Counted from the stretch's first letter, positions 37,048 through 50,572 are shown. The stretch is 64,000 bases of DNA from an uncultured Pseudoteredinibacter sp. (GCF_947500695.1 NZ_CANMSS010000006.1:1-64000); one strand, 5' to 3'. Numbers and translations: made by a program. Notes: generated by a model from the sequence alone, not told the origin.

Positions 37048-37247
37048 AGTGTTCAAAGAAAGCTGTTAAATCTAAGTGATTCTTAGTACGCAAAAAAATG
37101 CCTTGTTCTGAATCAACTAGATCAAATGTGTCTATAATTAGACCGAATTGAACCAACAAAGCGCGACAAAATACTGCTAAAATGCGCGCCGATTTGTAAA
37201 AAGGCCAATAAGAGCCGGATTAGCCTAAGCAAAATTAAGGAGCTAGC

Positions 37248-37571
37248 ATGACATTTATCGTTGCCGACAACTGTGTGAAATGTAAACACACAGATTGCGT
37301 TGAAGTCTGCCCGGTAGACTGCTTTTATGAAGGCCCAAACTTTTTGGTAATTCACCCAGACGAGTGCATTGATTGCGCCCTGTGTGAGCCTGAGTGTCCA
37401 GCAGACGCCATCTTCTCTGAAGATGAAGTACCAGAAGGTCAAGAGGTATACGTAGAGCTTAATGCAGAATTGGCCGAAGTCTGGCCAAACATCACCGAGA
37501 AGAAAGATGCTCCAGCGGATGCTGAAGAGTGGGACGGTGTTGAAAACAAGCTGCAATATCTAGAACGCTAA
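37248..37571 (+). CDS. fdxA: 7Fe-8S ferredoxin FdxA
   Basis: This 107-residue ferredoxin has the Azotobacter FdI-type cysteine layout: [17 protein letters not shown] for the [3Fe-4S]/[4Fe-4S] pair, then [12 protein letters not shown]. It transfers electrons at low potential in the cytoplasm. ATG at 37248 has AAGGAG upstream. It lies between mutS and rpoS, as in Pseudomonas. A hairpin terminator follows. Confidence 0.96.
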   Translation: MTFIVADNCVKCKHTDCVEVCPVDCFYEGPNFLVIHPDECIDCALCEPECPADAIFSEDEVPEGQEVYVELNAELAEVWPNITEKKDAPADAEEWDGVENKLQYLER

Positions 37572-37579
37572 TTGTTTTC

Positions 37580-37637
37580 AAAAAAACCGGGAGTCGGGGC
37601 CAAGCGTTTTGCATGGGTTCTGACTTCCGGTTTTTTT
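37580..37637 (+). terminator. fdxA terminator with REP-like loop
   Basis: An A-rich/CCGGGAGTC arm pairs with GACTTCCGG plus T-run (one mismatch), with a 26-base loop. The GGGTTCTGACTTCC portion at 37615-37628 closely resembles the GGGTTCTGACTCC unit near 56136, so the terminator may derive from that repeat family. Confidence 0.7.
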
Positions 37638-37709
37638 ATGCCTGAATTTTTATGGCAAACTACCCGCTACCAATTTTCACCCCCAGTATAAATATTAAGG
37701 ACTGTATAA

Positions 37710-38252
37710 ATGAGTAAGATTATTTTAGTTCGCCACGGTCAAGCAGCGGCCAGATGGGGAGAAGAAACCGACCCGGGATTAAGTGAGCTAGGCTTTGAAC
37801 AAGCCACCAATATCCGTCAATCACTCACCCCCTACCAAAGTTATAAAGTGCTCAGTAGCCCCAAAGCGAGAGCCATCGAAACAGCGCAGACAGCCTTGCC
37901 TGAAGCTCAGGTAGAGATTGACCCACGATTTACTGAAATCCCTTCTGGTGATCGCAGCCTGGCCGAACGTGGGCCTTGGTTGAAGCAGATTTTTAGGCAA
38001 AGTTGGACAGAGCAGGAAGATCAAGTAACACAGTGGCGAGCGGATATTGTGCGGGCTCTTAGCCAGCAACCCCAAGACGCCATCGTGTTCTGTCATTTTG
38101 TAGTGATTAATGCCGTAGTTGCTGCTGCTCGTGATAATGAGCGAGTGATGCAGTGTCGACCGGATTACTGTTCTATTTGGGAGTTTGATTGTTCTGCAGG
38201 CGGTATTACTTTGCTTTCTGAAGGGCTCGAGGATCACAGTTTGGTGCTTTGA
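37710..38252 (+). CDS. Histidine phosphatase family protein (phosphoglycerate mutase-like)
   Basis: This 180-residue cytoplasmic protein has the catalytic LVRHGQAA at the N-terminus, SSPKARAIETAQTAL, a PSGDRSLAERGPWL segment and a second histidine in FCHFVVINAVVAAA. Members dephosphorylate small metabolites or phosphohistidines (SixA-like); the substrate is unknown. Its stop codon lies inside the first copy of a 19-base tandem repeat, so the repeat family has inserted or grown right at the gene end. Confidence 0.85.
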   Translation: MSKIILVRHGQAAARWGEETDPGLSELGFEQATNIRQSLTPYQSYKVLSSPKARAIETAQTALPEAQVEIDPRFTEIPSGDRSLAERGPWLKQIFRQSWTEQEDQVTQWRADIVRALSQQPQDAIVFCHFVVINAVVAAARDNERVMQCRPDYCSIWEFDCSAGGITLLSEGLEDHSLVL

Positions 38253-38302
38253 TCAGGGGTCAGATCCTTGATCAGGGGTCAGATCCCAAGGGATCTGACC
38301 CC
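38249..38302. repeat. REP-like GGGGTCAGATCC element: 19-base tandem plus palindrome
   Basis: A 19-base unit (TTGATCAGGGGTCAGATCC) occurs twice in tandem at 38249-38267 and 38268-38286. The second copy forms a perfect palindrome with the following GGGATCTGACCCC: 13-base arms at 38275-38287 and 38290-38302, two-base loop. It resembles REP-type palindromes mobilised by RAYT transposases, but no such transposase is in the window. Confidence 0.75.
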
Positions 38303-38316
38303 ATTTCGTTGTTGGC

Positions 38317-38344
38317 ATAAAAAAAGCCGCTCAAGAGCGGCTTT
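38317..38344 (-). terminator. rpoS terminator
   Basis: On the minus strand AAAGCCGCTC-TT-GAGCGGCTTT is followed by a T-run, 29 bases past the rpoS stop. Confidence 0.85.
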
Positions 38345-38372
38345 CAAGACGGTTACCTAGGAGTTTTAAAAG

Positions 38373-39326
38373 CTATCCTAGGGAGCCAAACAGGGCTTCT
38401 GAATTTAAGCCTTGCTGCTCTAAAATACCACGTAGTCGCTTAAGAGCTTCTACTTGAATTTGTCGAACACGCTCTCTAGTTAAGCCAATCTCGCGACCTA
38501 CCTCTTCTAGCGTACTGGTTTCGTGGCCGCGCAAGCCAAAGCGGCGCGCAACAACTTCACGTTGCTTTTCAGTCAGTTCATCCAACCAAGAATCTAGGTT
38601 CTGATGCAGGTCGCTGTTTTGTAGCAACATTGATGGGTCCGATACATGCTGATCTGGGATTGTCTCAGATAAGGTCTTCTCGGAACTCGGCCCCACAGGG
38701 TTATCGATCGAAGTAACTCGCTCGTTCAAGCCCAGCATCTTTTCGACATCCGCTACTGGCTTATCAAGCAGCTTGGCGATCTCTTCTGGGCTAGGCTCAT
38801 GATCTAGCTTCTGAGTCAGCTCTCGTGCTGCCCGAAGATAAACATTCAGTTCTTTCACCACATGAATCGGCAAGCGAATGGTGCGCGTCTGGTTCATGAT
38901 GGCGCGCTCAATGGTCTGTCGAATCCACCAAGTCGCGTAGGTAGAGAAGCGGAAACCGCGCTCTGGATCGAACTTTTCTACAGCTCGAATCAGGCCAAGG
39001 TTGCCTTCCTCAATCAAATCTAACAGCGCTAAACCGCGGCTAACGTAGCGGCGAGCGATCTTAACTACTAAGCGAAGGTTACTTTCAATCATTCGCTTAC
39101 GTGCCGCCTCATCACCTTTAAGAGCGAGTCGCGAGAAGTACACCTCTTCTTCTGCGCTCAAAAGTGGAGAAAAACCAATCTCGTTGAGATACAACTGGGT
39201 AGCATCAAAGGTCTTATTGTCACGCTCATCTGCTGGCAGGCTGGTTAAAGCCTCCCCTTCACTCGAACTTGCGACTGATTGCAACTCTGCTTTACCAACA
39301 TGTGTTTCTTGATTATGGACTGCCAT
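38373..39326 (-). CDS. rpoS: RNA polymerase sigma factor RpoS
   Basis: This 317-residue stationary-phase and general-stress sigma factor has region 1.2 ([21 protein letters not shown]), region 2 with [19 protein letters not shown] and the -10-recognising [18 protein letters not shown], region 3 ([14 protein letters not shown]) and region 4 HTH ([20 protein letters not shown]). It lies after nlpD on the same strand with a 144-base leader holding two perfect hairpins. Terminator follows. Order fdxA-rpoS-nlpD is the Pseudomonas order. Confidence 0.97.
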   Translation of the reverse strand: MAVHNQETHVGKAELQSVASSSEGEALTSLPADERDNKTFDATQLYLNEIGFSPLLSAEEEVYFSRLALKGDEAARKRMIESNLRLVVKIARRYVSRGLALLDLIEEGNLGLIRAVEKFDPERGFRFSTYATWWIRQTIERAIMNQTRTIRLPIHVVKELNVYLRAARELTQKLDHEPSPEEIAKLLDKPVADVEKMLGLNERVTSIDNPVGPSSEKTLSETIPDQHVSDPSMLLQNSDLHQNLDSWLDELTEKQREVVARRFGLRGHETSTLEEVGREIGLTRERVRQIQVEALKRLRGILEQQGLNSEALFGSLG

Positions 39327-39361
39327 GTCGATACCTGTACCTTATATCTGATTTAGTATTT

Positions 39362-39447
39362 GTGGAATTCTTCTTCCACTCCTAAGACTCTGCATTACTC
39401 CCTTCCTGGGTAGCTAGCATTGCCACTGTGTCGCTCGGCAATGCTGG
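39362..39447 (-). promoter_or_regulatory. Two stem-loops in the rpoS leader
   Basis: A hairpin with perfect 9-base arms (AGCATTGCC/GGCAATGCT, 12-base loop, 39416-39445) lies just after the nlpD stop. A second with GTGGAA/TTCCAC arms (39362-39379) lies 36 bases before the rpoS ATG. Neither has a T-run, so they are more likely translational or RNA-stability elements than terminators. Confidence 0.5.
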
Positions 39448-39470
39448 TCTTTACCTCTCCAAGTAACCCC

Positions 39471-40307
39471 TTAACGCTTGGGTAAATAACTTAAAGGGTT
39501 AACTGATTTGCCGTCTTTTCGAATCTCGAAGTGCAACTTCATTCGATTAGCACCACTTGATCCTATGTCGGCAATTCTCTGCCCGGCTTTAACGATATCG
39601 CCTTCTTTTACTCGCAATTTATTATTGTGGGCATAGGCACTGAGGTATTGCTCATTGTGTTTGATGATCAATAACAAGCCATAGCCACGCAATCCATTGC
39701 CTGCGTAAACCACACGGCCCGCAGCGGCAGAGACCACAGGCTCTCCCAAATTACCGGCAATATCAATACCCTTGTTTAAGCCGTTTGGCCCACTGAAGCG
39801 GGTGAGTAAGCGGCCTTTCGCCGGCCACTGCCAAGAAACCCGGCCAACCGTCGCTGTATTGCTTTTCTTAGTGGACTTGGGCTGTGTTTTTGTTTTTGAA
39901 CGCGGCTTAACGGCGGCACCTGAATTAGCCTTAGGGGTCGCTTTCTTCTTCTTGGGAGTTATGACAGGTTGTTTAACCTTAGTTTTCGAGGGGGTTTTTG
40001 AGGACAAAGTGCTTGATCTGGCAACGGATTTTGGCACCTTAGAGCTCAGGTTGTCTGTCCAAAGCGATAATTTTTGACCGGGGTAAATCGTGTAGGGGCT
40101 TGATAAACCGTTGCGTTGCGCTATGGCCTTCACCGTAAGACCGTATCGCCAGGCGATTGTATACAATGTTTCGCCCTTGCTAACTAGGTGATTTTCGATT
40201 CGTTGACTAGGCGGTTGTTTTCTTTCTTGAACAGGGGCAATATGCCCACCTGTTGAGCAGGCAAGCAAAAGCAGAGTGATCAATATATTGAACAGCCCCA
40301 ACTTCAC
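39471..40307 (-). CDS. nlpD: NlpD-like LysM/M23 lipoprotein, amidase activator
   Basis: This 278-residue outer membrane lipoprotein has lipobox LLLAC at about 13-17, LysM domain at about 43-87 (HLVSKGETLYTIAWRYGLTVKAIAQRNG split over the fold), a Lys/Ser/Pro-rich linker, and a C-terminal M23 domain. The M23 metal residues are degenerate (NKGIDI in place of HxGxD, KLHFE in place of HxH), as in NlpD/EnvC-type factors that activate cell-wall amidases instead of cutting peptidoglycan. The start is GTG at 40307, after a strong AGGAGGGG. It lies upstream of rpoS, whose promoter is inside nlpD in other species. Confidence 0.93.
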   Translation of the reverse strand: MKLGLFNILITLLLLACSTGGHIAPVQERKQPPSQRIENHLVSKGETLYTIAWRYGLTVKAIAQRNGLSSPYTIYPGQKLSLWTDNLSSKVPKSVARSSTLSSKTPSKTKVKQPVITPKKKKATPKANSGAAVKPRSKTKTQPKSTKKSNTATVGRVSWQWPAKGRLLTRFSGPNGLNKGIDIAGNLGEPVVSAAAGRVVYAGNGLRGYGLLLIIKHNEQYLSAYAHNNKLRVKEGDIVKAGQRIADIGSSGANRMKLHFEIRKDGKSVNPLSYLPKR

Positions 40308-40333
40308 GGCTCTTCCCCTCCTAACGCAAAAGT

Positions 40334-40349
40334 TGTGATTTACTTCACT
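40334..40349 (-). promoter_or_regulatory. Weak CRP-type site upstream of nlpD
   Basis: TGTGA-TTTACT-TCACT is one base off the CRP/Vfr consensus and lies 27 bases before the nlpD start. Confidence 0.3.
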
Positions 40350-40506
40350 AAGAGCAGCACAACTCTTTCCAATTATTATGATTTTCTGTGATTAAACAGT
40401 TAGATCAATAACAAAACAATCTAAAAACAGGCTAGTAAAAATCTCTAATTTGGGTGCCAAACACAAGTTTTCCGAGATTCTTTGTTTTTAGTGATCGTTT
40501 TCACGA

Positions 40507-41460
40507 TCAGGTTTTTTGCTCGTTTTGCCCCCATTTTTCTAAAACCATCACTAGGAGCAAGCCTACAGCGCAAAAACAACCCGCAGCCAGGTAATGTGAC
40601 GGCATACCTGTCAGCAATTCAAATTGTCCAGGCAATATGTTTTCCTGCACGACAGGCACTTCAACACCTTTACTGTTGATGCGGGAACTAATAACTTGCT
40701 TCCAAGGCCAGATTAAATTTAAAGATCCGAACAGAAAGCCCGTCAAACTGGCCATTGTGAGTGCTTTAAAACGATGCAAAAGAAACGACAGCACGTGGGA
40801 AAACGCGACAAGCCCCAAAGCTGCCCCAGCCGCAATTGTCGCCAGGTTCATTAGCTCAAAGTTTTTTATCGCGTCAATTACTGGCTGATATAACCCTAGC
40901 ATTAGCAGAATAAAACCACCGGAGATACCCGGTAATATCATGGCGCAGATCGCCAGCGCGCCCCCAGTAAATAGTACCAATGTTGTTACTTCCAGCTCAT
41001 TGACACCCATCTTAGAAACCCAATAAGCCGCAGCAGCCCCTAATACTAAAGCAGCAGTTGTTGCCACGCTATGCTCTGAAATTTGTCGCCATAACATCAC
41101 CGCTGAGGCAAGTATCAACCCAAAAAAGAAAGACCAAATAAAAATGGGGTAATGGCTTAATGCTGAGCTAATCAGCTTAGCCAGAGAGAAGACACTGAGG
41201 AAAATACCGCCAAAGACCGCAGCAAGAAAGGCGCCATTGACCTCGCGCCATACGGCAAGAGGGCCTTCACGAAACAAAGTGATTAAAAGACCAGGCTTGA
41301 TAGAACGGAGGGAATCAATCAGCTCGGTATAAATGCCACTGATAAAAGCAACGGTGCCACCTGAGACACCAGGAACGACATCGGCCGCCCCCATTGCCAT
41401 TCCTTTAGCAAGTAGACCTATATATTGCTTAGTGCTACGCTCCGTCGCAAATTTAGGCAT
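40507..41460 (-). CDS. DUF368 membrane protein, likely undecaprenyl-phosphate translocase
   Basis: This 317-residue protein with about eight or nine membrane helices has the DUF368 signature ([25 protein letters not shown] near the start, and the repeat-like [24 protein letters not shown] in the middle). DUF368 proteins (PopT) recycle undecaprenyl phosphate across the inner membrane for cell-wall and O-antigen synthesis in other bacteria. It overlaps the end of pcm by 8 bases, so it is translated from the pcm transcript. It is not part of the usual pcm-nlpD-rpoS string in Pseudomonas or E. coli. Confidence 0.88.
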   Translation of the reverse strand: MPKFATERSTKQYIGLLAKGMAMGAADVVPGVSGGTVAFISGIYTELIDSLRSIKPGLLITLFREGPLAVWREVNGAFLAAVFGGIFLSVFSLAKLISSALSHYPIFIWSFFFGLILASAVMLWRQISEHSVATTAALVLGAAAAYWVSKMGVNELEVTTLVLFTGGALAICAMILPGISGGFILLMLGLYQPVIDAIKNFELMNLATIAAGAALGLVAFSHVLSFLLHRFKALTMASLTGFLFGSLNLIWPWKQVISSRINSKGVEVPVVQENILPGQFELLTGMPSHYLAAGCFCAVGLLLVMVLEKWGQNEQKT

Positions 41461-42127
41461 TAACCGTACCCGATTTCAAAGGCACAAATTTAACTGGCTC
41501 AAGAATCTGGGTAATAAAGTTATCGCTATCGCCATCTCGCATGACCAAATGCAACTCTTGTTCTTCACCACCAATAGGAATCACCAAGACCCCATTAGGC
41601 GCAAGCTGAGCCAATAAGTCTTTTGGCATGACTTGCGGCGCAGCAGCACTCAAAATGGCATTGAAAGGACCGACTTCCGGCCAGCCAAAGCCACCATCGG
41701 TATGTTTAAAGCGTACATTGCGAATACCGAGATCCCATAATCTTTGCTTCGCCTTGGCTTGCAGAGGCTCAATACGCTCTACGCTATACACCTGCTTAAC
41801 CAATTGGGCCAGTACACTGGTTTGAAACCCTGAACCTGTGCCCACTTCAAGAACCTTATCTAGGCTTCCAGCAGCACCCAAAAGCACCTCCGTCATGCGA
41901 GCGACAATATAGGGTTGCGATAAAGTTTGACCAAAGCCAATGGGAAGAGCTGTATCTTCGTAAGCACGGTGCGATAGCGCTTCATCCAAGAATATATGGC
42001 GAGGGGTATTGCGCATTACATCTAATACCTCCCAATTGGAGATCCCCTGATCCATCAAGCGCTGTACCAATCGCTCGCGGGTGCGCTGGGAGGTCATCCC
42101 CAAGCCTTGCAATAAATTCTGGTTCAC
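41453..42127 (-). CDS. pcm: Protein-L-isoaspartate O-methyltransferase
   Basis: This 224-residue SAM-dependent enzyme repairs isoaspartyl damage in proteins. It has the SAM motif [18 protein letters not shown], the PCMT segment [21 protein letters not shown] and VLVIPIGG. The start is GTG at 42127 with AAAGGA upstream; [12 protein letters not shown] eleven residues in is an alternative. It is preceded by truD with 64 bases between; the surE gene normally found there is missing. Confidence 0.95.
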   Translation of the reverse strand: MNQNLLQGLGMTSQRTRERLVQRLMDQGISNWEVLDVMRNTPRHIFLDEALSHRAYEDTALPIGFGQTLSQPYIVARMTEVLLGAAGSLDKVLEVGTGSGFQTSVLAQLVKQVYSVERIEPLQAKAKQRLWDLGIRNVRFKHTDGGFGWPEVGPFNAILSAAAPQVMPKDLLAQLAPNGVLVIPIGGEEQELHLVMRDGDSDNFITQILEPVKFVPLKSGTVNA

Positions 42128-42191
42128 AAACTGTCCTTTCTAAAACTCTTTCGCAGCTACCGGCTAAACCCAGCAATATACCATAGTTGCC

Positions 42192-43163
42192 CTACTGTTC
42201 GACTAATTCCGGCTGCTGTAACTGACATAATTCTCGCAAAATCGATGTCGCATAAGCACCTGGCGGCAACTTAAATTCCAAACACAGGTCACGGTCTTCA
42301 AACTGCCAGCTAAAGTCGACGGGGCGTATCGCCAGCAAACGCCGATCCTGCCTAAGCCCTAAATGCTCCAGCCTTTCCTGCCAGTTTTGCATCAGTGCTA
42401 GCAAGGCTTCTTCGAGCTCCAAAGCCGCAGCGCTACTTTCTAAGCGCCCACGGCCCCACATGGGGCCCGAAGGCTGGCCATCCAATAGGTACTCGCCTTC
42501 AAGCGCATGTAACCAGCTGCCGCTTGCAACCCGCTCGCTCAGAACCAGATTGAACAAATACGATCTGGCCGCAGAAACAATAAACTTCTTTTGCTGGCGA
42601 TTACGTATATTTACGCCTTCATCAAACCACTGCGCAGCGCGTTCTAAATTTGCGCCATTCACACCAAAACGCTGTTCACCAAAATAATTGGGCACCGCTA
42701 AACTAATCTGTTTTAGGCGCTCTTCCAGCTCATCATGGGCAGCACTGAGATCGCGCAAACGAATCACAAAGCGGTTATCAAGGTGATCGCCACGTCGAAG
42801 TTTGCTGCGCCCCCTGCTGATCTGTAATACCTCAGCGCCTTCTATATCCAAGGCTTTCCAATTCGGCTCTGCCCCTTTGGGCATATATAGGCTAAACCAC
42901 TGCTCGGTAACAGCTCGACGATCCTTCAAGCCAGCATAACCAACATCCATATTTTGGATGCCCGCCGCCCTTGCTAATTGTTTAGCAATCCAAGCGGTAT
43001 TGTTATTGGTTTTACGAACGTATAAGTACACATGCTCGCCTTCGCCCTCAGGGGCCGAAGGCAACTGCTCATATACCTGAAAATCTTCAAATTCAGTACG
43101 AAAACCTGCGGTGCCGAGCGGCTCGCCATAGGCGTAGGCGAAATTTAAGTCTATCTCAGTCAC
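42192..43163 (-). CDS. truD: tRNA pseudouridine(13) synthase TruD
   Basis: This 323-residue TruD makes pseudouridine 13 in tRNA-Glu. It has FQVYEQLPSAPEGEGEHVYLYVRKTNNNT broken over the substrate-binding part, the catalytic aspartate in VGYAGLKDRRAVTEQWFSL, and VPNYFGEQRFG. The GTG at 43163 lies one base after the ispF stop and fits the family N-terminus. The longer ATG frame (43211) would overlap ispF by 47 bases. It is part of the ftsB-ispD-ispF-truD operon. Confidence 0.95.
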   Translation of the reverse strand: MTEIDLNFAYAYGEPLGTAGFRTEFEDFQVYEQLPSAPEGEGEHVYLYVRKTNNNTAWIAKQLARAAGIQNMDVGYAGLKDRRAVTEQWFSLYMPKGAEPNWKALDIEGAEVLQISRGRSKLRRGDHLDNRFVIRLRDLSAAHDELEERLKQISLAVPNYFGEQRFGVNGANLERAAQWFDEGVNIRNRQQKKFIVSAARSYLFNLVLSERVASGSWLHALEGEYLLDGQPSGPMWGRGRLESSAAALELEEALLALMQNWQERLEHLGLRQDRRLLAIRPVDFSWQFEDRDLCLEFKLPPGAYATSILRELCQLQQPELVEQ

Positions 43164-43164
43164 A

Positions 43165-43731
43165 TTACACTTCCGCGGCAGCGTGCTTCTCAGCAGCAGG
43201 CTGCCTTTCAATTAATACCGTAGCGTAAGCCGCAATACCTTCTTTGCGACCAGCAAAGCCTAGCTTTTCGGTGGTGGTGGCTTTTACATTGATATCAGCC
43301 AAGTCACAGCCGCAATCTGAACTGATATTGGCTCGCATAGTGTCTATATGAGGGGCCATTTTGGGTGCCTGGGCGACAACGGTCATATCGGCGTTTACCA
43401 ATTGATAAGACATTGCCGCCAGCTTGGCCATAACATGACGCAACAGCTCACGACTATCGATACCCTTAAACTGCGGGTCTGTATCTGGAAAATGCTTCCC
43501 TATATCACCCAGTGCCGCTGCACCTAAAAGGGCATCACATAGGGCATGCAGTAATACATCACCGTCGGAGTGCGCTTTTAAGCCTTTGTCATAATCGATG
43601 CTAACACCACCAATGACGATATGGTTTTTATAGGGCTCGCTATCTTCAAGGGCATGAACATCATAGCCCTGTCCTATTCTAATCGCTGTTGTTGCTCTAC
43701 TTGGCACGGAGGCTCCTGAAAATGCCATCAA
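43165..43731 (-). CDS. ispF: 2-C-methyl-D-erythritol 2,4-cyclodiphosphate synthase
   Basis: This enzyme of the MEP isoprenoid pathway makes MEcPP. Zinc ligands lie in [28 protein letters not shown] and the C-terminal [18 protein letters not shown]. It is 188 residues against the usual 157-160, with about 16 extra N-terminal residues and a C-terminal Ala/Glu tail. A later start is possible, but the ATG at 43731 lies only 7 bases after ispD, fitting tight coupling. Confidence 0.95.
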   Translation of the reverse strand: MMAFSGASVPSRATTAIRIGQGYDVHALEDSEPYKNHIVIGGVSIDYDKGLKAHSDGDVLLHALCDALLGAAALGDIGKHFPDTDPQFKGIDSRELLRHVMAKLAAMSYQLVNADMTVVAQAPKMAPHIDTMRANISSDCGCDLADINVKATTTEKLGFAGRKEGIAAYATVLIERQPAAEKHAAAEV

Positions 43732-43738
43732 AACTCTG

Positions 43739-44455
43739 CTAGATTGCAGCTTGACGACTTAAAATAAATTGCGCCAGAGCTAAGTCTTCTGGCCGGGTAA
43801 TCTTAATATTATCGCTAGGGCCAGCCACTACTCTGGCCAGCTGCCCTGCCCATTCAATGGCGCTAGCTTCGTCGGTGATTGCCGCACCTTCCGCCAAAGC
43901 GTCTTGTAAACTTTTCCGTAATAATTCAAAGCGAAACATCTGTGGGGTTTGCGCTTGCCAAAGCTCACTGCGATCGACAGTTTTCTGGATATGATTATCA
44001 GCAAGGACACGTTTAATCGTATCACTGACGGGATTCGCTAAAATTCCCCCTACCGGGTCATCAGCCAAGCTTTCAAGTAGAGTTTGCACGCTTTCTGGCC
44101 GCAAACATGGTCGGGCCGCATCGTGAACCAACAGCCAATCACTAGGCTGAATATTGGCGCTTTGATCCGCTGCCATAGCTTGTAAGGCATTGAACACCGA
44201 GTCGGCTCGCTCTTTTCCGCCATCAACCCGGTGGACTTTGGGGTGCTTGCTGATTTCCAGCTCGGCCCAAAAGCAATCATGCTCAGCTATGGCAACATAC
44301 ACCCCAACAATCAGCGGATTAGCGAGAAGCTTTTCTACGCTGTGTTCAATTACGGTTTTGTTGTTTAAGGGAAGGTATTGCTTAGGTCGGTCACTGGCCA
44401 TACGAGAACCAATGCCTGCTGCAGGTATAACAGCCCAAAATTGGGGATTACTCAT
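43739..44455 (-). CDS. ispD: 2-C-methyl-D-erythritol 4-phosphate cytidylyltransferase
   Basis: This 238-residue MEP-pathway enzyme forms CDP-methylerythritol. It has the CTP-binding [36 protein letters not shown] and [13 protein letters not shown]. It overlaps ftsB by 4 bases (ATGA), so the cell-division and isoprenoid genes are translationally coupled, as in E. coli. Confidence 0.96.
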   Translation of the reverse strand: MSNPQFWAVIPAAGIGSRMASDRPKQYLPLNNKTVIEHSVEKLLANPLIVGVYVAIAEHDCFWAELEISKHPKVHRVDGGKERADSVFNALQAMAADQSANIQPSDWLLVHDAARPCLRPESVQTLLESLADDPVGGILANPVSDTIKRVLADNHIQKTVDRSELWQAQTPQMFRFELLRKSLQDALAEGAAITDEASAIEWAGQLARVVAGPSDNIKITRPEDLALAQFILSRQAAI

Positions 44456-44742
44456 GAATCCTTGGGCTCCACAACCATATAGAAGGTTTCACCTTCTTTA
44501 ATCATGCCCATATCATTACGCGCTTTTTCTTCAATGGCTTCATTGCCTTTGCGCAGAGCTTCAACCTCAACCTCTAACAGTTTATTACGCTGCTGAAGAC
44601 GCTCATTGGTTTGCTCTTGCTGCTCAAGCTCCCGCTCTAGACGAGCAATATGAGCATAGCTGCCTTCCCCCACCCACAAACGGTACTGTAGCCCCAATAA
44701 GAGCAACAGCAGCAATATGCTTATCCATTTGATGGCTTTCAC
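44452..44742 (-). CDS. ftsB: Cell division protein FtsB
   Basis: This 96-residue bitopic protein forms the FtsQLB divisome complex. It has one membrane helix (about 4-22), a coiled coil LERELEQQEQTNERLQQRN and the conserved ARNDMGMIKEGETFYMVV end. The start is GTG at 44742. It follows eno by 147 bases and heads the ispD-ispF-truD string. Confidence 0.94.
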   Translation of the reverse strand: MKAIKWISILLLLLLLGLQYRLWVGEGSYAHIARLERELEQQEQTNERLQQRNKLLEVEVEALRKGNEAIEEKARNDMGMIKEGETFYMVVEPKDS

Positions 44743-44889
44743 GGGTTAAGCGCCTTTAGGTTCTACAATTGAAAGAATAGAGATTAAACAGTTTTCAGCA
44801 AACTGTGAATAGCCATAAAGCACAATCGGCCAGCCCGCTTGGCGAACTGACCGATCGATTAGGCCTGCTTAAGACAAATCGTAGAACGA

Positions 44890-46209
<1,320 letters not shown>

Positions 46210-46255
46210 TCAGTTTTAAACGAATTTTTTATCTCAAATATCTGAACAGTGATGC

Positions 46256-48789
<2,534 letters not shown>

Positions 48790-49011
48790 TTAGGTGGAGA
48801 ATCGCTTTTGAACCGACAATAGACATGTGCCCTCGGCGAATTGGCCAAGGTCTAAAACATGTTTTATTCGGGTTTCAAGAACGCTCTCAAGATGGGACGC
48901 CAGATTACCAGAAAAGCCCCTAGGACTCAATTGAGAAGTTAAGACTAATTACCCTTTAGAGGCTCTAGTTTAGTGCTAAATACCAGGGTGAAGCAGGAGA
49001 AATAACAGCGC

Positions 49012-50409
49012 TCAGCCCAAGTGGCGCCAAACTACACGGCAATAACGGGCTCCAGCCACAGCTTGGCAATAAGCCCGAGCTTCTTGCTCAACCCACAGAT
49101 CGGCTACCGCTAATAACTGCCCCTGCCAAGCGATAAACGGCACATGAGGTCGCAACCAAGCCTCGAGCTTGGCCTCCTGTAATAGCTTCTTTATGGTTTG
49201 GGAGTGTCTGCGCCCTTCTGGCTTTGCCCGCTTAAAGCTATCTCGGTGGTGCAGCTCGACCGACTCTGGCAGCCATAGCCCTGGCTCATCCAGCGCAACC
49301 TCTTCAGCCAGCAGTTGCCAGCCCTCCCCTAGATCTAGGGGGATACTTGTAGCCCAAGACGCCGGCAAAACAGTTGGCATCTCGCCCTGCGGCCAATAAT
49401 ACAAGCGGCCTTGATGGCAAGCGAAACTGCAAGCACCCGAGTGCAATAAAGCCTCACTATCGTCTCGTTTGGGGCGTAGCAGCTGCTCATCAAGCTCTTC
49501 TAAAAAAGCTCGACTAGGCATGGCTAGCCCTAAACGCTCTATACATGCACGAATGAGCTGAAATTGCTCCGACCGACTCAAGTCAGCTACTCGCTGTAAA
49601 CATAAGCTAAAGCCTAGGCGCTCAGCACGCCAATCACAGACAGCCAACTGCTTCTCTTGATAATGCTGCAACTGAGCCTCGGACTCTGCACAGAGGCGGC
49701 TGCTAGCCGCCCAGCGCTCTTGAAAGCCTGGCCAACGTTCTTGTAACAGCGGCAAGACCTGATTGCGTAAAAAGTTACGATCAATACGGCTATCTTGATT
49801 ACTTGGATCTTCTACCCAAGTCAGGTTTAACTCCTCTGCACACTGTTCAAGCAGACGCCTTGGTACATCCAAAAGCGGGCGCGCCAACAACCCAACAGAT
49901 AAACTTCGTATTGAAGGAATACTCGCCAAACCCTTCGGGCCTGCCCCTCTCATTAAGCGTAATAACAGAGTTTCTGCCTGATCGTCTTGATGGTGGCCTT
50001 GCAGCAAAATATCACCGCCAACCATAAACTGCTCAAAGACTTGGTAGCGGGCAGTTCTTGCCGCGGCCTCTAAACCACCGGCCGATTTGATCGTGGCATC
50101 ATCCAGGGACACCTTTTGGCTATAAAATTCCACCCCCAGCTGCTGGCATTGTGCTTTACAGTGCCCCTGCCAGCTGTTGGCTAAATCAGATAAACCATGA
50201 TTAACGTGAATAGCTTTAAGAATACAGTCCCCCAACAAACCTTTATCTCTTAATTCAACCACCGTTCGCAATAGCACACTGGAATCTAAGCCTCCAGAAT
50301 AAGCGATGCAAAGGTTTGCGCACTGCTGCCATTGCGTTTCACTCAGTAAGGCTTGCAGCGTGTCAAAGCAATACTGTGAAAGTATGTTGATCGAGTCTTT
50401 TGTCGACAT
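49012..50409 (-). CDS. tilS: tRNA(Ile)-lysidine synthase
   Basis: This 465-residue enzyme modifies C34 of tRNA-Ile(CAU) to lysidine so that it reads AUA. It has PP-loop CIAYSGGLDSSVLLRTV, HHQDDQAETLLLRLMRG, and the C-terminal TilS domain. The C-terminal part is divergent but of normal size. Located upstream of pyrG, the known order in pseudomonads. Confidence 0.95.
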   Translation of the reverse strand: MSTKDSINILSQYCFDTLQALLSETQWQQCANLCIAYSGGLDSSVLLRTVVELRDKGLLGDCILKAIHVNHGLSDLANSWQGHCKAQCQQLGVEFYSQKVSLDDATIKSAGGLEAAARTARYQVFEQFMVGGDILLQGHHQDDQAETLLLRLMRGAGPKGLASIPSIRSLSVGLLARPLLDVPRRLLEQCAEELNLTWVEDPSNQDSRIDRNFLRNQVLPLLQERWPGFQERWAASSRLCAESEAQLQHYQEKQLAVCDWRAERLGFSLCLQRVADLSRSEQFQLIRACIERLGLAMPSRAFLEELDEQLLRPKRDDSEALLHSGACSFACHQGRLYYWPQGEMPTVLPASWATSIPLDLGEGWQLLAEEVALDEPGLWLPESVELHHRDSFKRAKPEGRRHSQTIKKLLQEAKLEAWLRPHVPFIAWQGQLLAVADLWVEQEARAYCQAVAGARYCRVVWRHLG

Positions 50410-50572
50410 AGGTCTATTCTAATAAAAGTGCATTCTAATACCGCTTCTTGCAGTGCCATTAAACCTTAAAGCACTGCAGAGGCCAACTGCCAACACCAAA
50501 TGTGATTATGGTTTAAGGAGGATGTACAATTCAGACAACTGGCGAAAGGCCATAAGACATTAGCGGAAGACT

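Noticed and set aside
43164..43211. truD start at 43211
   Set aside because: It would overlap ispF by 47 bases; the GTG at 43163 fits the family N-terminus.
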